Positions 11,960 to 21,830 of a stretch of 64,000 nucleotides of DNA are shown here, one piece after another; within the stretch, counting starts at the first letter, position 1; each line of letters starts with the position of its first letter. The stretch covers positions 186,001 to 250,000 of the forward strand of contig BLJB01000207.1 in the NCBI GenBank assembly GCA_013423325.1, written 5' to 3'. Both the position numbers and the translations under genes were made by a program. Under the pieces are notes generated by a model that was not told where the DNA came from, did not search any database, and worked only from the letters and a program-made list of their open reading frames with translations. Origin of the DNA: Usnea hakonensis. Lineage: Eukaryota > Ascomycota > Lecanoromycetes > Lecanorales > Parmeliaceae.

Positions 11960-13157
11960 GGTAAAGATGAGAGCGTGAGGATGCTCTGCTAGGGATGGAG
12001 GATTTACTGAGGGACTGGCTGAAAATGTGTGGAGAGTGATTGGTTGTGATAAGAGTAGACAAAGAGATGGCAGAGGTGCGGGTCAGGCAGAGGGTTGAAA
12101 GAAAGAGAAATGTTTGTCTTTACATGTTTGCCGCTCTCGTGCTCTTAAGTAAGGTAAGGTATAATATTTAGTACCGCCAATTTTGATGTAATGACAGCAT
12201 CATTCCAGCAACTAAAACTCTTGGCGCTATCATTAGCATTTAAGCTACAGATCTCTAAACGAGTACCTTACCTTAGTGTAATATTGAATGACTTCCATTA
12301 CAACCCAGCACAAGTTGCAAGGAATAAAGCAGCTGGAAGGCTGGCTGGGATGACTTCGCAGCGATTCGAAATACAGTAGCTTCCGTGGATCAGTATAATA
12401 CATGTTGTTGATCCTCTAGTCGTACATTAAATCTGAAATGCATGTGATACATTAGTCGATCTTTGCGGAGATTGAGTTGTAGATTGGCTTTCTACGGCGT
12501 ACCTTAGGGTCGATCGGTGTGGCGACTGTCCCTCATTTTCGTACTCGTATTGGCCAAGCCATTTTAGCACCTACCTACCTTAAATATCGTATCGTCTTTA
12601 CTCTCCACCTATACATCTTGTGCTCAACTACTTTAGGTACCCTCGCGTATCCTATCACCAAACTTGAGCCGGTACAAAAGTTGAAAAAAGACTTCTCTGA
12701 GTGCTCGGAGCACTTCAGAATCGAGCTTCTCTCCCAGCAGCGCGTCGAAACCAATCTCTACCCCGTTGCGCATCCATATCTCCAACACTTGCTCTTCTGA
12801 TAAGATTCTGTAAAGGGATACCGGACCCATGGCTTCCTGCCTGGGACGCGGTTGAGTGGCGAGCCATTTCGCAGAATCTTCGACTGCTGAAATGCCTGTA
12901 CGTGGTGGTGGGTGGTCAATAATCTACAGTATGCGATAGCTGCGGGTGGATATGCGCTCTTACCACAATCGCGAATGCTTCCTAGTCAGGTCGTTAGGCC
13001 CCAAAGGATACTTGAACGTGGGAAATAAGGGAAGGAGTTACCTGTTTTGTTGAACACGAGCTCTTTTTCTTCAGCTATGTGCATTGCGCCCTCCCTGTCA
13101 GGAGTCAATGTGCTCACTAGGCCGTAGCTGGGATGATTGGTTAAGAAGAAATCCACG
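11960..13157. other. Intergenic with a small inverted-repeat element
   Basis: No convincing gene. It holds the AAGGTAAGGTA/TACCTTACCTT inverted pair (12147-12278) and a further ACCTACCTACCTTA stretch near 12569. A 65-aa minus-strand frame at 12633-12830 looks protein-like but has no recognisable homology. Confidence 0.5.
12147..12278. repeat. Short element bounded by ~15-bp inverted repeats
   Basis: AGTAAGGTAAGGTAT at the left is matched, with two differences, by the complement of GTACCTTACCTTAGT at the right. The ~100 bp between them is AT-rich and non-coding. It could be a tiny MITE or a chance pairing of two copies of the recurrent TACCTTACC motif. Confidence 0.5.
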
Positions 13158-13566
13158 TCAAAGACCCGGTAAATGATTCGGGATAGGGTGTTGCTTTGGA
13201 ATACACAGCTCGCTGTCACGATCAGCAACATAAGGTGGATACCGATGGGTGTCTCGCTTGCCATTAGCGATAGCATCCTCCTTGCCTTCATGGTAGTCGA
13301 AGCTCATAGTCTCGCTCTCGGTGTCAGTACATATCATATGCCTCAGACGCTTGATGGATAGCCACACGCGTCTTGGCGGTAAGGTGGCGATCAGCCTTTC
13401 TCGGTTCTGGCGGACAATGTGTTTGACTTTGTTGCTGCTGTTGCGTATCAATGAGTCGACTCCGGTAACGAGTCTGGCTATCCGGTTCGCTTGAACGAAG
13501 TCCTCTAGGAGAGATGCAGTTGTGCCGCCTTTTACATAAGCGATTAGTATGCTATCAATCCTTGCG
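13158..13566 (-). pseudogene. Out-of-frame C-terminal continuation of the DUF4238 gene
   Basis: Directly after the G7 run (13568-13574 region, C7 on the coding strand) another frame stays open for ~136 codons to 13158. It continues protein-like sequence, including DSILIAYVKGG, ARLVTGVDSLIRNS and LPPRRVWLSIKRLRHM. A one-base change in the run would fuse it to the upstream 487-aa frame, giving about 619 aa. Either the allele is frameshifted or the homopolymer was miscalled. Confidence 0.5.
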
Positions 13567-15018
13567 TAGGGGGGGTGACCCGCCAAGTTTTCTATACGGT
13601 GCTTGTTGCTCATTGGTCATTGGAGGCATAAGGACAATTTTTACCGGATCGACTCTATCGTATTCCAAACCTACCGTGCTTCCCAAGTCTTGAGCGAATC
13701 TGTGCAAAAGCTCCAGGTAAGGCAAATAGGTGTCTTCGGTCCTAGAATGCGATAGTCGTCCACCCTGGTCAAGCTGCATGTGTACATAATTCGGGTCATC
13801 GGGAGGTTCGCGGTAGAATTGCTTGAATCCTGGCGTCTTGTCGGTCAAATAGAACTCCAACGCCGTCCGCAAACTTTCTGGCGACTTGTAAACGATGGCT
13901 ATCGTGTCGGCTGCCTCTTCAAGGCAAAGCATGTTGATTTTCTGCACATGCTCATGATTGAGAGGAAAAAATGGAAAGTAGAATTCGTGCTTGTCCTCGG
14001 ACATTTGTGTGGGAACCAGCTGAAGTCTCCCATCTACTATCTGGCTGTAGTTGTTCCGAGCTCTGCTAATGGGTAGGTCATGAAGCCAGGAACCGGCGGC
14101 GTCGGGGTCGAGGTGCATCGATCTCACAGCTTCCTCTAGTTTTCGTTTCATATCGTCACCTTCTTCTATGCTAGCACTTGGCAGAAGGTTGCTGCGCAAT
14201 ACAATCATGACCTTTGGCGATACTGGTGCAAACCGATGCCAGTCCGTCCACTTGCCTGGGTTATGAGGACCCTCGTAAATACTGTATGCGTTTTGCGTTA
14301 AGAGAAACTCGTCCCCAGGACCGTTGGGTGTACAGAAGGCAAGGAAAAAGGCCTGCATGTGCATGATGAACCATTCGGCGTCCGCTGGGTACGCTCGTTG
14401 GGTCATGTCTTTGTATAAAGTTTCCTTGCTCTTAGACAGATCTACTTCCAGAAAGGCTCGGATATTCGCGAACCAAACATCTCTCGGATTCTTGAATCCT
14501 TTTGCATCCATGTACGTAAGCATATCCACCCTATCGTCGGAATCATAGTCCTCCCTTGATTTTTCGAACCTCCCCGCGAAGGAAGTGTTGCGATACATCA
14601 TGATGAAGAGAAATCTCCTCAAGAGATCTTTCTCTTTGCGCGAAAGCTGGATCTCCTCGTTCCCAGCATCATAGATTCGCTTTACGCGCGCAAACAACTC
14701 GGCGGCGGCACTCTCAAGTGCCGAGAGCTGTTTCTCCAACCTATGCTGGTCTCGATCGGCTTGGTCAAAGTCGCGGTACATGTCGACTATGCCGAACGTG
14801 TCGCCGACGTTTCCCGTTCTGAAATCACCATCTTTGAGATCCAAGACTGTGAGTTTTTGCGGTTTTGGCGCGCGGCGATTTTTGCCCTTTTGGGAAGTCT
14901 TTGGAACAATTTTGCCGGGGTTCTTAAAGGAAGCAAAGTTGTGGAGCAGGAATCGGGGGACGAAATGGTGATATTGTGAGCTTTGGGGTGGTCTTGTTTG
15001 CGAGATCGATTCAGCCAT
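13555..15018 (-). CDS. DUF4238-family protein, probably truncated by a frameshift
   Basis: The single exon encodes 487 aa as written. Residues 16-32 (YHHFVPRFLLHNFA) carry the HH.VP.FLL..F signature that opens DUF4238 (PF14022). This family occurs in bacteria and is expanded in filamentous fungi; its function is unknown, though bacterial members are often found near mobile or defence loci. The middle contains the expected helical, Arg/Lys-rich region and an NAYSIYEGP stretch typical of the family. The frame ends abruptly at LGGSPPLRKD just after a seven-base homopolymer, while another frame continues similar sequence (see 13158-13566). The start at 15018 fits the family N-terminus. Confidence 0.75.
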   Translation of the reverse strand: MAESISQTRPPQSSQYHHFVPRFLLHNFASFKNPGKIVPKTSQKGKNRRAPKPQKLTVLDLKDGDFRTGNVGDTFGIVDMYRDFDQADRDQHRLEKQLSALESAAAELFARVKRIYDAGNEEIQLSRKEKDLLRRFLFIMMYRNTSFAGRFEKSREDYDSDDRVDMLTYMDAKGFKNPRDVWFANIRAFLEVDLSKSKETLYKDMTQRAYPADAEWFIMHMQAFFLAFCTPNGPGDEFLLTQNAYSIYEGPHNPGKWTDWHRFAPVSPKVMIVLRSNLLPSASIEEGDDMKRKLEEAVRSMHLDPDAAGSWLHDLPISRARNNYSQIVDGRLQLVPTQMSEDKHEFYFPFFPLNHEHVQKINMLCLEEAADTIAIVYKSPESLRTALEFYLTDKTPGFKQFYREPPDDPNYVHMQLDQGGRLSHSRTEDTYLPYLELLHRFAQDLGSTVGLEYDRVDPVKIVLMPPMTNEQQAPYRKLGGSPPLRKD

Positions 15019-15651
15019 GACGTCTAAGATTCTGACTCCGTATGCTCAATGGGAGTCGTGACGAGAACAGCGAAGACTCCTCAGGTGAGCGGCGTTTCTC
15101 AACAACACTTGCAATAGCGGAGATAAATGTGAGTAAGACTAATTCTCGAAATCGCTTCTCATATAGTTGATGGAAAGGATGATGGTGAGCAGATTCACTA
15201 AGGTGGTGCAAGATTCCCAGAAAGCTTGGCGCTGCTGGGCTTGTTCTTGCTGCAGGTACCCGATCTCTCTCTCATTGGCTGGACATTCGGAATAAAGATC
15301 TTAGTAATATTTTGTTTGAACGAAAGAGTCTTCATAGTAAGCCGCGGTTCGAAAAGATCTTTCCGATAGTCCACGGTGGCACTCTTGTAATTCGGGACTG
15401 TATGGAAATACATGAATAAAAGCGAAAATTTACACTTCAGATGTTTTAAGTGGTAAATTGCATTAATGAGAAGCAACGAGAGTTCCTTTCGATTCGTTTC
15501 GTGCTATATGTCCGGCCATGGTGATCCAGGGGCTGTGGGACTTGCAAGCCTGTGATCCCGGTACCACGCGCATGTTAAACGTACCTTCAGAAGAGCAATA
15601 CCTTGTTGCTACTTGGTAGAGTGGGCTAGTCGATGCCAGTGCGGTTCCAGC
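15019..15651. other. Intergenic, nothing recognised
   Basis: About 0.6 kb upstream of the DUF4238 gene and downstream of the 2EXR pseudogene. Only short frames are present. Confidence 0.5.
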
Positions 15652-16530
15652 TCAGGCATTGTGCCCCGATGCTCGATCTCGAGGACGAAATTCAAGACCG
15701 CGCGTATTGCTATCTTCGAAAGCCATAGCATCACCGAGGGCGCACTCTAGATTTTCCCTTAGATAATCTTGCATCCGCCATGTCTCCTGTTGGTCGAACG
15801 GAATAGGGTCCGAAATCTGAACACGGACCGTCTCAAATCTGGTGAAAGTCTTCAGAACGCTGACCAAGCATGTGTCTGGTACCCAATTGGCAGGGTAGAA
15901 TTCTATTGTGCAGGATTTGCCGACGACACGGCTGCCACCGAACATGTTGAAGATTTGGTGGTCGTAGTCATGGGTGTGGCGAGAAAAGATGCGGTGGGGA
16001 ATGTCTATTGATATGATCGAATGCTATAAAGGCCTCCAAGAAGACCACTCGGTATTTGATCAGCGTTCCCGAGCTGCGGAATATATCATTTGGTACACTT
16101 GCGATTTTCAGTGTCGAATGAATGTCGGAAATGACGTGAATTTTCCCGCGGATGGGTTAGCGCTGTTGAGTTGTCTGATGGTAGTCTCCCAAGTCGCACT
16201 ATTGTCATTGTTGATGTCTCGTATGTCATCGCGTACGAGGAACCCAATATTCGTCATGCGATCAAATGATTGCTGAGGGACTTTGCTCATGGTTTCAATA
16301 AAGAAAAGATTGATCGCGAACGAGTTCTCTGAGAAGTATTTCTCTGTGGCTTCATGATGTATCGTCTTTGAAAGGTGGAGAGCGGTAGGATTAAACTTGC
16401 CTCATTTCCGCTAACACAGGTATACGAAAAATGGGACCGGATGAAGTAGATGATAGGATCATTTGACGAGGTATCGATATATCTCGTCTCGGATTTCGCA
16501 AGGAAGCTTGACTAGTGTTCCAAGGTCGGG
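15652..16530 (-). pseudogene. 2EXR-family pseudogene (first member of the array)
   Basis: Three blocks in different frames line up with the neighbouring 2EXR genes. LPCEIRDEIYRYLVK near 16510 is followed at once by a stop codon. A block near 16370-16120 (HLSKTIHHEATEKYFSENSF, then DRMTNIGFLV) ends at a stop. A C-terminal block at 15652-15970 holds the FETVRVQISD stretch, the ALGDA motif and LEFRPRD, as in the intact paralogues. Stops and at least one frameshift separate the blocks, and there is no start codon in a good position. The order and spacing match a full gene, so this is a decayed copy and not a chance match. Confidence 0.75.
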
Positions 16531-17194
16531 GGTCCTCGGTTGTGACCTTGCTCGCTGTAAGCGATGTTGATGCTGGGGTACTTATGTTTGATATCTGAGA
16601 CCTGCTTGATAGAAGTAGGCTCGTACTGGACTAGGGTTTTCTTCGCAGTTCATTGATATCAAGACCGGAGGTGTCGGAGGGAGAATGGGTGCAGATTTTC
16701 AAGGGCAGGTAGATGTAGGATCTTGTAGTGGTTGTGAGGTGTCTTACACCTCAAGACCATTAAAGCGTAGCTTTTAAGAGAAGGAATTCCGTCGAATTGT
16801 GATGATTACTCCAGCTCCGCGCTAGTAAGCGGCGGGCAAATTTTGTTAAGTGGGGAGTTACAGCCTTACAGAATCATGGGGGTTTCTTCAAAATGAGCAA
16901 AAAGACAGTGTTATGGGATGTCTACGTGTAAATATTTCTGGATATTCGATAGTCAGTGATCCGACTTAGTGGTGTCGAGTAGGACGATGAGATGATAGTC
17001 GTAGTAAGATTCAAAAGGGAGGACTACGTCTATATTTCAAGGATTTGAAGTCTCATTTTTTTTGATTCCGTCTTTTCGGCCGAGGCGAGCTCGGCATATC
17101 AGCTTGTATGTAACGCTAGATATCTGAATCCGATCGAATATTGCCATCATTTCGCCTTTGAGCTTTTCAAACAGCCCTTTGCATATCGGCTTTT
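16531..17194. other. Spacer within the 2EXR array
   Basis: No gene seen. It is presumably the promoter side of the decayed copy and the 3' flank of the next member. Confidence 0.45.
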
Positions 17195-17971
17195 CTATCT
17201 TGCGCTGCTTGCCCGATAGTTTTGCGGATGCAAGATATAACAAGTGACATCGCCGGGAACAGCTGTTTCAGCGGGCCCCAAGGCAGGCGTCAAGAGGTCC
17301 AGTATCATTTTAGCCATGGTGATAGTCATCTCCTTTTTTAGAACGCTGAAAGATTTTTGAATACGCGGTGATCGTTCTCTCTCTAGGTGAGTTGTGCAGA
17401 CCGAACCGATTTCAATGAGCACTGTACGAAAGCCGATGAATGAATTGACCGTCTTGGAAAGATGGGTTGACATATTTGTCATCAAGGCAGGGCAACATTC
17501 GAAGAACCTGATACGCAGATGGTTGCGCCTGATTTCGGTGCTGGCGAGACCGGCAATTACTGCGTCACATATGGCGTTGATGTTGTCGTAGAATTCAGGA
17601 AAAGAACAGTAGACATAATGGGAGAGGCCTTGGAAATCAATTTCCGTGTTTGTCATGCGGTTGGCGAGATGAGCGGGCATAGAGGCGACCTTGTGCAAGC
17701 CGAAGTCCATTGAGAAGCGGAAGACACTTTCTGCGTAAAGAATATCCGAGACTTCATGGTTGACGGCTTTCGAGACTTGAAGGATTGCCAATTCGTGCTT
17801 GCCCCTGGTCGGAAAAAGATCGCCGCTCTCGGGTCGACTTATGTAGATATTGTATTTCTTCCTGAGCACGGACCGGTAGATTTCATCACGCACTTCGCGG
17901 GGTAAGGTGAAGAGGGCGCCTCCATGCTTCGGGTCGCCCAAAGCAGAGTAAGTGGTAGCTAACGATGTCAT
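17195..17971 (-). CDS. 2EXR-domain protein (array member 2)
   Basis: This intronless gene encodes 258 aa. Residues 20-37 (ALFTLPREVRDEIYRSVL) are the F-box-like 2EXR opening. LAILQVSKAVNHEVSDILYAESVF (about 60-83) is the family's second conserved stretch, which ends in a tyrosine-rich turn. GFRTVLIEIG lies near residue 180 and LTPALGPAETA near 230, followed by CYILHPQNY. It has no membrane segment or signal peptide, so it is probably intracellular. The gene lies on the same strand as all other array members. In F-box proteins such an N-terminal motif binds Skp1; whether 2EXR proteins do this is not known. Confidence 0.8.
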   Translation of the reverse strand: MTSLATTYSALGDPKHGGALFTLPREVRDEIYRSVLRKKYNIYISRPESGDLFPTRGKHELAILQVSKAVNHEVSDILYAESVFRFSMDFGLHKVASMPAHLANRMTNTEIDFQGLSHYVYCSFPEFYDNINAICDAVIAGLASTEIRRNHLRIRFFECCPALMTNMSTHLSKTVNSFIGFRTVLIEIGSVCTTHLERERSPRIQKSFSVLKKEMTITMAKMILDLLTPALGPAETAVPGDVTCYILHPQNYRASSAR

Positions 17972-18502
17972 TGTTGAAGCGTTGAGATGAAGATTCTGTG
18001 AAGGATATCTGAGGAGCGGAAGATCAAAGCTTTGGATGTCTTGCTGAAGGCGAGTTGGTGTTGAGCTTTCACCGTCTCGGCAAGCAGACGATGAGTACTT
18101 TAGCCGCCCTGCAACTTTAAATAATGACGGAATTTTCGGAGTGAGCGGATGCTAAAAAGCCAAAGCTACCTACCTTATATTTTAACGGAGTGACATACTA
18201 TAAGATAGTAAAAAAGTAGGTCCAGAATTTATCAAGGATCTCAATGCTTGGATTCTTTGAGCGGAGGTTCTCTACATAAGCGCTGTGTTCGAGAGACGTC
18301 TACAAGAGGGCAAAGCTAATTCTTTTTGCAATACGACTATATCAACAACTAGATCGTGATACAGGTTTTCTCAGCTCTGAACACTAGTGTCTCTTGCTCT
18401 CGATACCGGCCATTGGGCCAATCAAGTCCAGAGCCAATTACTCGCCACAATTTCAATTCGCTTAAATCAATCACCTTTCAAAGCCGTCTGCCCTGGCCCG
18501 GG
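17972..18502. other. Spacer within the 2EXR array
   Basis: No gene seen. A CTACCTACCTTA stretch sits about 200 bp upstream of the 17971 start (near 18167-18178), one of several such motifs in promoter-side DNA of this window. Confidence 0.45.
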
Positions 18503-19456
18503 CTAGATGCCGCTATCAGTATTCTCCGCCTTCAACTCAACCCCATCTGTCTTGGCTTTCCAATTCGTTGTCTCAGCACGTAGGATCTTGGAAAGATGTT
18601 CTTGCGGGTGAAACTCTAGCATCGAGGCGTATTGAAGATGGCCGGGATGATGCTTATGACTAGCCACGGCAGGTCCCAATTCATGCTGAAGACAGTGCTT
18701 GATGCGCTTCATACACGACTCCAAAGTCTCAAGGTGTTCCACACTCTGCTCCGTTCCGTGTGTAGTTCCCTTGTCGCTAGTTTCGACAATCAATGGAGGG
18801 GAAAGTACCACAACAACAGTGCGGAACTGCGTTAGTCGTTCCAAACTGGTGTACATCCATCTGGACATCTTGGTAAGGACGTCGGGACTGCAAGAGCGGC
18901 ATCGTATGCATATCGTTTCACGGCGAGTCTCGCCGCGAGTAATACACCTCATCAGGGAGTTCCAGATCTGACGTCTTTGATCATGTAGGGCAAAGAGTGA
19001 ATCAAGTCCAATCGAATCGAGATAGAGCTCTAGGTCGTCCATAACGATATTGATATCGATATTCATCATTTGGTAAACAGCTTCTCGGGATACGAACAAG
19101 GTAGTAGTATCCCTACCTTTCATGCTCCCTTTGTATATGTTGAATTGAAAGGTACTCTCCGAGTAGAAGATATCAGTAGCCTCTTCGTTAATGGATTTGG
19201 AGACTCGGAGAACAGCAAGTTTGAGACTAGTTGTTGCCGCAGTACAGGAAGCATTGGATTTGGATTGTCCCGAAGGTGGCTGTCCAGCAGCGATGTAGTC
19301 TCCTCTGACAAGGAGACGGTAGACCTCATCGCGGATTTCGCGGGGAAGACTGAAGAATCCTTTCTGAGGAGTGGTCGAAGATTTGGTTTCGGTTGGTGAT
19401 GCCATGATTGGTATGATAGATAGGGGATGGCTAGACGGTATGGTGTTTGGTTGCAA
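18503..19456 (-). CDS. 2EXR-domain protein (array member 3)
   Basis: This intronless gene encodes 317 aa from the first ATG. The start could instead be the internal Met 18 (MASPTETKSS), which places the 2EXR motif (FSLPREIRDEVYRLLVRG) closer to the N-terminus, as in the paralogues. Conserved stretches follow in order: LAVLRVSKSINEEATDIFYS, a long linker with YQMMNIDINIVM, a Cys/Arg-rich ETICIRCRSCSP, QFRTVVVVLS, LQHELGPAVAS and MLEFHPQEH. It is closest in layout to the pseudogene at 15652-16530, whose surviving blocks match it region by region. Function unknown; cytoplasmic or nuclear localisation is inferred from the absence of targeting segments. Confidence 0.8.
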   Translation of the reverse strand: MQPNTIPSSHPLSIIPIMASPTETKSSTTPQKGFFSLPREIRDEVYRLLVRGDYIAAGQPPSGQSKSNASCTAATTSLKLAVLRVSKSINEEATDIFYSESTFQFNIYKGSMKGRDTTTLFVSREAVYQMMNIDINIVMDDLELYLDSIGLDSLFALHDQRRQIWNSLMRCITRGETRRETICIRCRSCSPDVLTKMSRWMYTSLERLTQFRTVVVVLSPPLIVETSDKGTTHGTEQSVEHLETLESCMKRIKHCLQHELGPAVASHKHHPGHLQYASMLEFHPQEHLSKILRAETTNWKAKTDGVELKAENTDSGI

Positions 19457-20090
19457 TTTATTGAATGTCGTGTAAGGAATTGCTGTAGAGAAGCTCAGGC
19501 ACAGCCCAGATTTAAGAGAAAGTTATCAGGCGTCCATTCAATTTATGCTGAGAGGAGACCGGAGCGCTTAGCATGTATTTGTGTTATAGGGAGGGGTGTT
19601 TGAGTACGTGACCTTCTAAAGCAAGTAATTGGCCCTTCTCGATTCTTAGCCCTTATCATAACACCAAAGAACATGCGACAGAGCACAAGAGTTTGCGCTT
19701 ATTCACAACACCATATTGGTCGCCTCGATGGTTTGTGTCTCCATTTATTGCATATCGACACACTTTTTGTTTCAGTGGTACTATGTATGGTTTGGAAACA
19801 TGATTCGAAACACCATGGTTTTAGGGATGGTTTGAAGGATGTTTTGGCGCGCGATTGCAAAAGACAGTGTAGCATGATGGATGTATATATACTGTATCTT
19901 CCACTGTAATTGGTTCTTCGTCGATTCATAGCTTTTGCGGAGGTTCGCATCGACGACATACGCTAGTGATGTGTTAGCCCGAAAGCGCCCGGCATCCTCG
20001 GGGACTCTATAATTAGTCATCTACTCCATATCTCTCCTAAATATACTTTTAGCCTTCTGCACCGTTTTACGTATCATCGTCATCATCGTT
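19457..20090. other. Intergenic, nothing recognised
   Basis: About 0.6 kb between the promoter of the 18503-19456 gene and the decayed frame starting at 20091. Only short overlapping frames on both strands. Confidence 0.45.
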
Positions 20091-20614
20091 ATGGCTCCTA
20101 CTACTTGTTCCACAGCCCTTACTACTGCCTTCCTAGGCGCCAGCAAGGCCACCAAAGCCAAAGTCCCCAAAGGCAAGCACGGCCCTCGTTACAAGTCCAC
20201 CAAGGCCTCTCCGAACAGTGGTTTTAAATCCACTTCACCTCGTAGCGCACGCGTTTACGTGTATGTGGACGACACCTCATAATCCGTCAGTCCTAGCTTC
20301 GTTCCCGAAGACCCCTCTTTTCCCGAAACCGCTAGCGTGTTGTAGAGGACACTACACCACCGTCTATCCTGGCTGACGCCAAGGATAAGATCGCTCGTCT
20401 CCTGAAGAAGCTCAGGTATTGCCACTGCTCTAACGGCTCTTACTTGTAGTGCCGATATTGTGGTAATAGGAATGAGCACTCAGTATCTGAGGATGTATGT
20501 CTGAGCTTGATTGTCTTCGTCACTGGAGGATTGATCTCTCTTGCGCGATGTACTATCCGGCCCTTTTCTGAGAAGTTAGGTCTATTGCTGGAGGTATACA
20601 TGATATGTGCTTGA
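20091..20614 (+). pseudogene. Decayed gene of unknown family inside the 2EXR array
   Basis: It starts with ATG GCT CCT and a basic, Ser/Thr/Lys-rich N-terminus of 63 residues, then a TAA. The same frame carries on (SVSPSFVPEDPSFPETASVL) to a TAG. A shifted frame then continues (SILADAKDKIARLLKKLRY) into a possible zinc-binding cluster, CHCSNGSYL-stop-CRYCGN. The spaced CxC and CxxC pairs and the coding-like composition across two stops and one shift suggest a real gene that has decayed. The family is not recognised; it might be a mobile-element fragment. Confidence 0.4.
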
Positions 20615-20899
20615 CAGTGTTATCGTTAGAGAGGATTATAGTTACAAATCTGTCGTGATCATCTGCACTGTCTTATGGGTGGCTCTGATGAAGTCGTAGC
20701 AGGTGTTGATCACGAGGAATGTGTATAAAATGAGTAAGAATTGTAATTTGGCAGTCTAGAGGAGTGAGTTGCGAAGAGATTCTGTCTAGTCTCATGGAAT
20801 CAAGTGGTTCTATTTGATGTGTGCAAACTACTTCAGATTTCTTGGATGATACAGATAGTACCGAATGATCTCGCTGTATCTTATGTTCTCTGTTCCCCA

Positions 20900-21153
20900 C
20901 TACCTCACAGCCTCGAGATTGATGGCTTTGGAGACTCGTAGGATGCTGAAGCTATCATGCTCGACTTCCAGATTTCCGCCATTCCGTAGAGCTCTATGTC
21001 TGGCTCCAGAGAACAGATAAGGCGGCCTGTACAAGATTTATGACTCTTTCAAAAGGCAGCGGTATGTCTCGTCGCGGATATCCCGAGGTAAAGTAAGCAG
21101 AATGCTGTCATCATTTGGCGCAGGGGGTCTAAAAGTCTTTGAACTTGAGGCAT
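20900..21153 (-). pseudogene. 2EXR-family fragment (array member 4)
   Basis: The frame SILLTLPRDIRDETYRCLLKES ends at TAA, and a second block in another frame gives DSFSILRVSKAINLEAV before a stop. These are the first and second conserved stretches of the neighbouring genes, at the right spacing. Nothing of the middle or C-terminus is visible further down, so this is a truncated relic. Confidence 0.7.
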
Positions 21154-21830
21154 GGTGAAGGAGGATCGAGGATAGGACCAATTCGAGGCTTTAATGGCGG
21201 TAGGTGATGTCGAATGCGATAGGGAATTGACCTAGCTGTAGTACGAAGTTCGCGCGACTATTCAATGTATTGCAGACTTCGTAAGTGGCTGAATGACAGA
21301 AGAAGACTATGATGTACGAATGAGTCCATGAGCCCTAAAGTGCAGTCCAATCAGAGGTCACGTCTCCAGAATATGAGTCTAAATATCAACGGCATTTGAG
21401 AGATCTTGGGTACAGTGGGCGGTCTTTTGATGTTTCTATGGCTGTTCTACTACGTATGAGAGAGCTTTCTTGCCTGTCGCAGCAGGATTGGCAAACATGA
21501 GCGCAAGCCATTCCATAGCACAAAGCGAAATACGGATGCACAGGAGTGAAATCCTTTCAACTGATACTAAAGCCCAAGTGAAAGTAGCGCAATAATGCTT
21601 TAAGTTCTATTGTTTCCTTCAACTGGCAATTGAGTGTCGCGACTGCGCGAAGCTGGAACTTGACCTTTCTTTTCTGAGGGCTTTTGTATACAGAACCACA
21701 GACCAGCCGCTCACGGCGCAAAACAAGAACCCTGGTCATTGTGCATCGATGCTTCTGTGTATTGCGAGATCTAGACGAGCTCGGACGATATTTCCTCTCA
21801 AGTAAGCCTGAACCGCTCAGCCTGGGTCTC
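21154..21830. other. Spacer within the 2EXR array
   Basis: No gene seen on either strand. The part nearest the following gene is its 3' flank. Confidence 0.4.

Noticed and set aside
20255..20479. 74-aa minus-strand frame
   Set aside because: Shadow of the decayed plus-strand gene at 20091-20614, without any domain.
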